Origin: Stenotrophomonas sp. ASS1
Lineage (GTDB): Bacteria; Pseudomonadota; Gammaproteobacteria; Xanthomonadales; Xanthomonadaceae
Assembly (NCBI RefSeq): GCF_004346925.1
Contig: NZ_CP031167.1
Coordinates: 1,632,001 to 1,696,000, forward strand
DNA length: 64,000 nt
Direction of reading: 5' to 3'
The position numbers were made by a program, and so were the translations under genes. This document shows positions 62,957-64,000 of the stretch, in pieces. Under the pieces are notes generated by a model. That model had not been told where the DNA came from and made no database searches. It was given only the letters and a program-made list of their open reading frames with translations. Position 1 is the first letter of the stretch. Each line of letters opens with the position of its first letter.

Positions 62957-62983
62957 GTGCCGGGCAAAGCCCGGCCGAACTAC
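62957..62983 (-). repeat. SMAG-type hairpin near rsmD
   Basis: Reversed hairpin with stem GCCGGGC-AAA-GCCCGGC ending in CTAC at 62983, about 50 bp before rsmD. Confidence 0.5.
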
Positions 62984-63031
62984 AATCCCGCTCATGCTGA
63001 AATTCTCGAATACCTCCCGCCGGGGGAGCCG

Positions 63032-64000
<969 letters not shown>

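Overview
The window reads as chromosomal DNA of a Stenotrophomonas-type gammaproteobacterium (Xanthomonadaceae), most likely the S. maltophilia group. The reasons are the high GC content, a complete Entner-Doudoroff operon, XfPrxQ-type and RegB/RegA-type proteins, and dozens of short hairpins that begin with the tetranucleotide GTAG (the SMAG repeats described for S. maltophilia). Nearly all genes are housekeeping genes. The accessory material is a small lanthipeptide locus, two IS3-family insertion sequences and an unusually rich set of palindromic repeats.

Layout. 1-11 kb: a truncated TonB-dependent receptor, an OmpA-type lipoprotein, a two-gene cytochrome c operon (TsdA-like thiosulfate dehydrogenase plus a triheme cytochrome) behind a perfect FNR/Anr-type box, two alpha/beta hydrolases, an MFS permease and a siderophore receptor. 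11-21 kb: pirin/LysR pair, a repeat field, three identical tRNA-Arg genes, hydrolase-thiD, yoaK-like, lipoprotein-phoH, prxQ, gcvR divergent from dapA-bamC-like, and fdxA. 21-25 kb: sugar porter, IS copy 1, tRNA-Glu. 25-31 kb: pcnB-folK-panBC, a membrane protein, panD-pgi (pantothenate and central metabolism). 31.6-34.9 kb: a lanthipeptide precursor and its LanM synthetase. 35-40 kb: RegA/RegB two-component system, ispG, a PAP2 phosphatase and a GacA/UvrY-like regulator. 40-47.4 kb: zwf-glk-pgl-edd-eda on the minus strand, divergent from a MalK/UgpC-type ABC ATPase, with a LacI-type operator between them. 47.4-52.8 kb: ygfZ, SDHAF4-type assembly factor, sdhCDAB, sdhE, ygfX-like. 52.8-58.7 kb: lolC/E-lolD, a small lipoprotein, yggX-mutY, ftsY and an orphan flagellar-rod-like protein. 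58.9-64 kb: htpG, IS copy 2, rsmD and the start of coaD.

Three things stand out. (1) A minimal class II lanthipeptide locus: a 68-aa precursor with a double-glycine leader and Cys-rich core, next to a complete LanM, with no transporter/protease in the window. (2) A family of eight long palindromic elements whose 23-26 bp outer arms differ from locus to locus but stay self-complementary, enclosing a core of about 50-60 nt with two small hairpins that also covary. (3) Two copies of one IS3-family element, each inserted in the same hairpin loop of that core, in the same relative orientation, with 3-bp target duplications. The second IS copy carries a 115-bp internal tandem duplication that breaks OrfA.

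Coordinates and start codons were worked out by eye from the sequence. Family assignments rest on recognised motifs, not on database searches.
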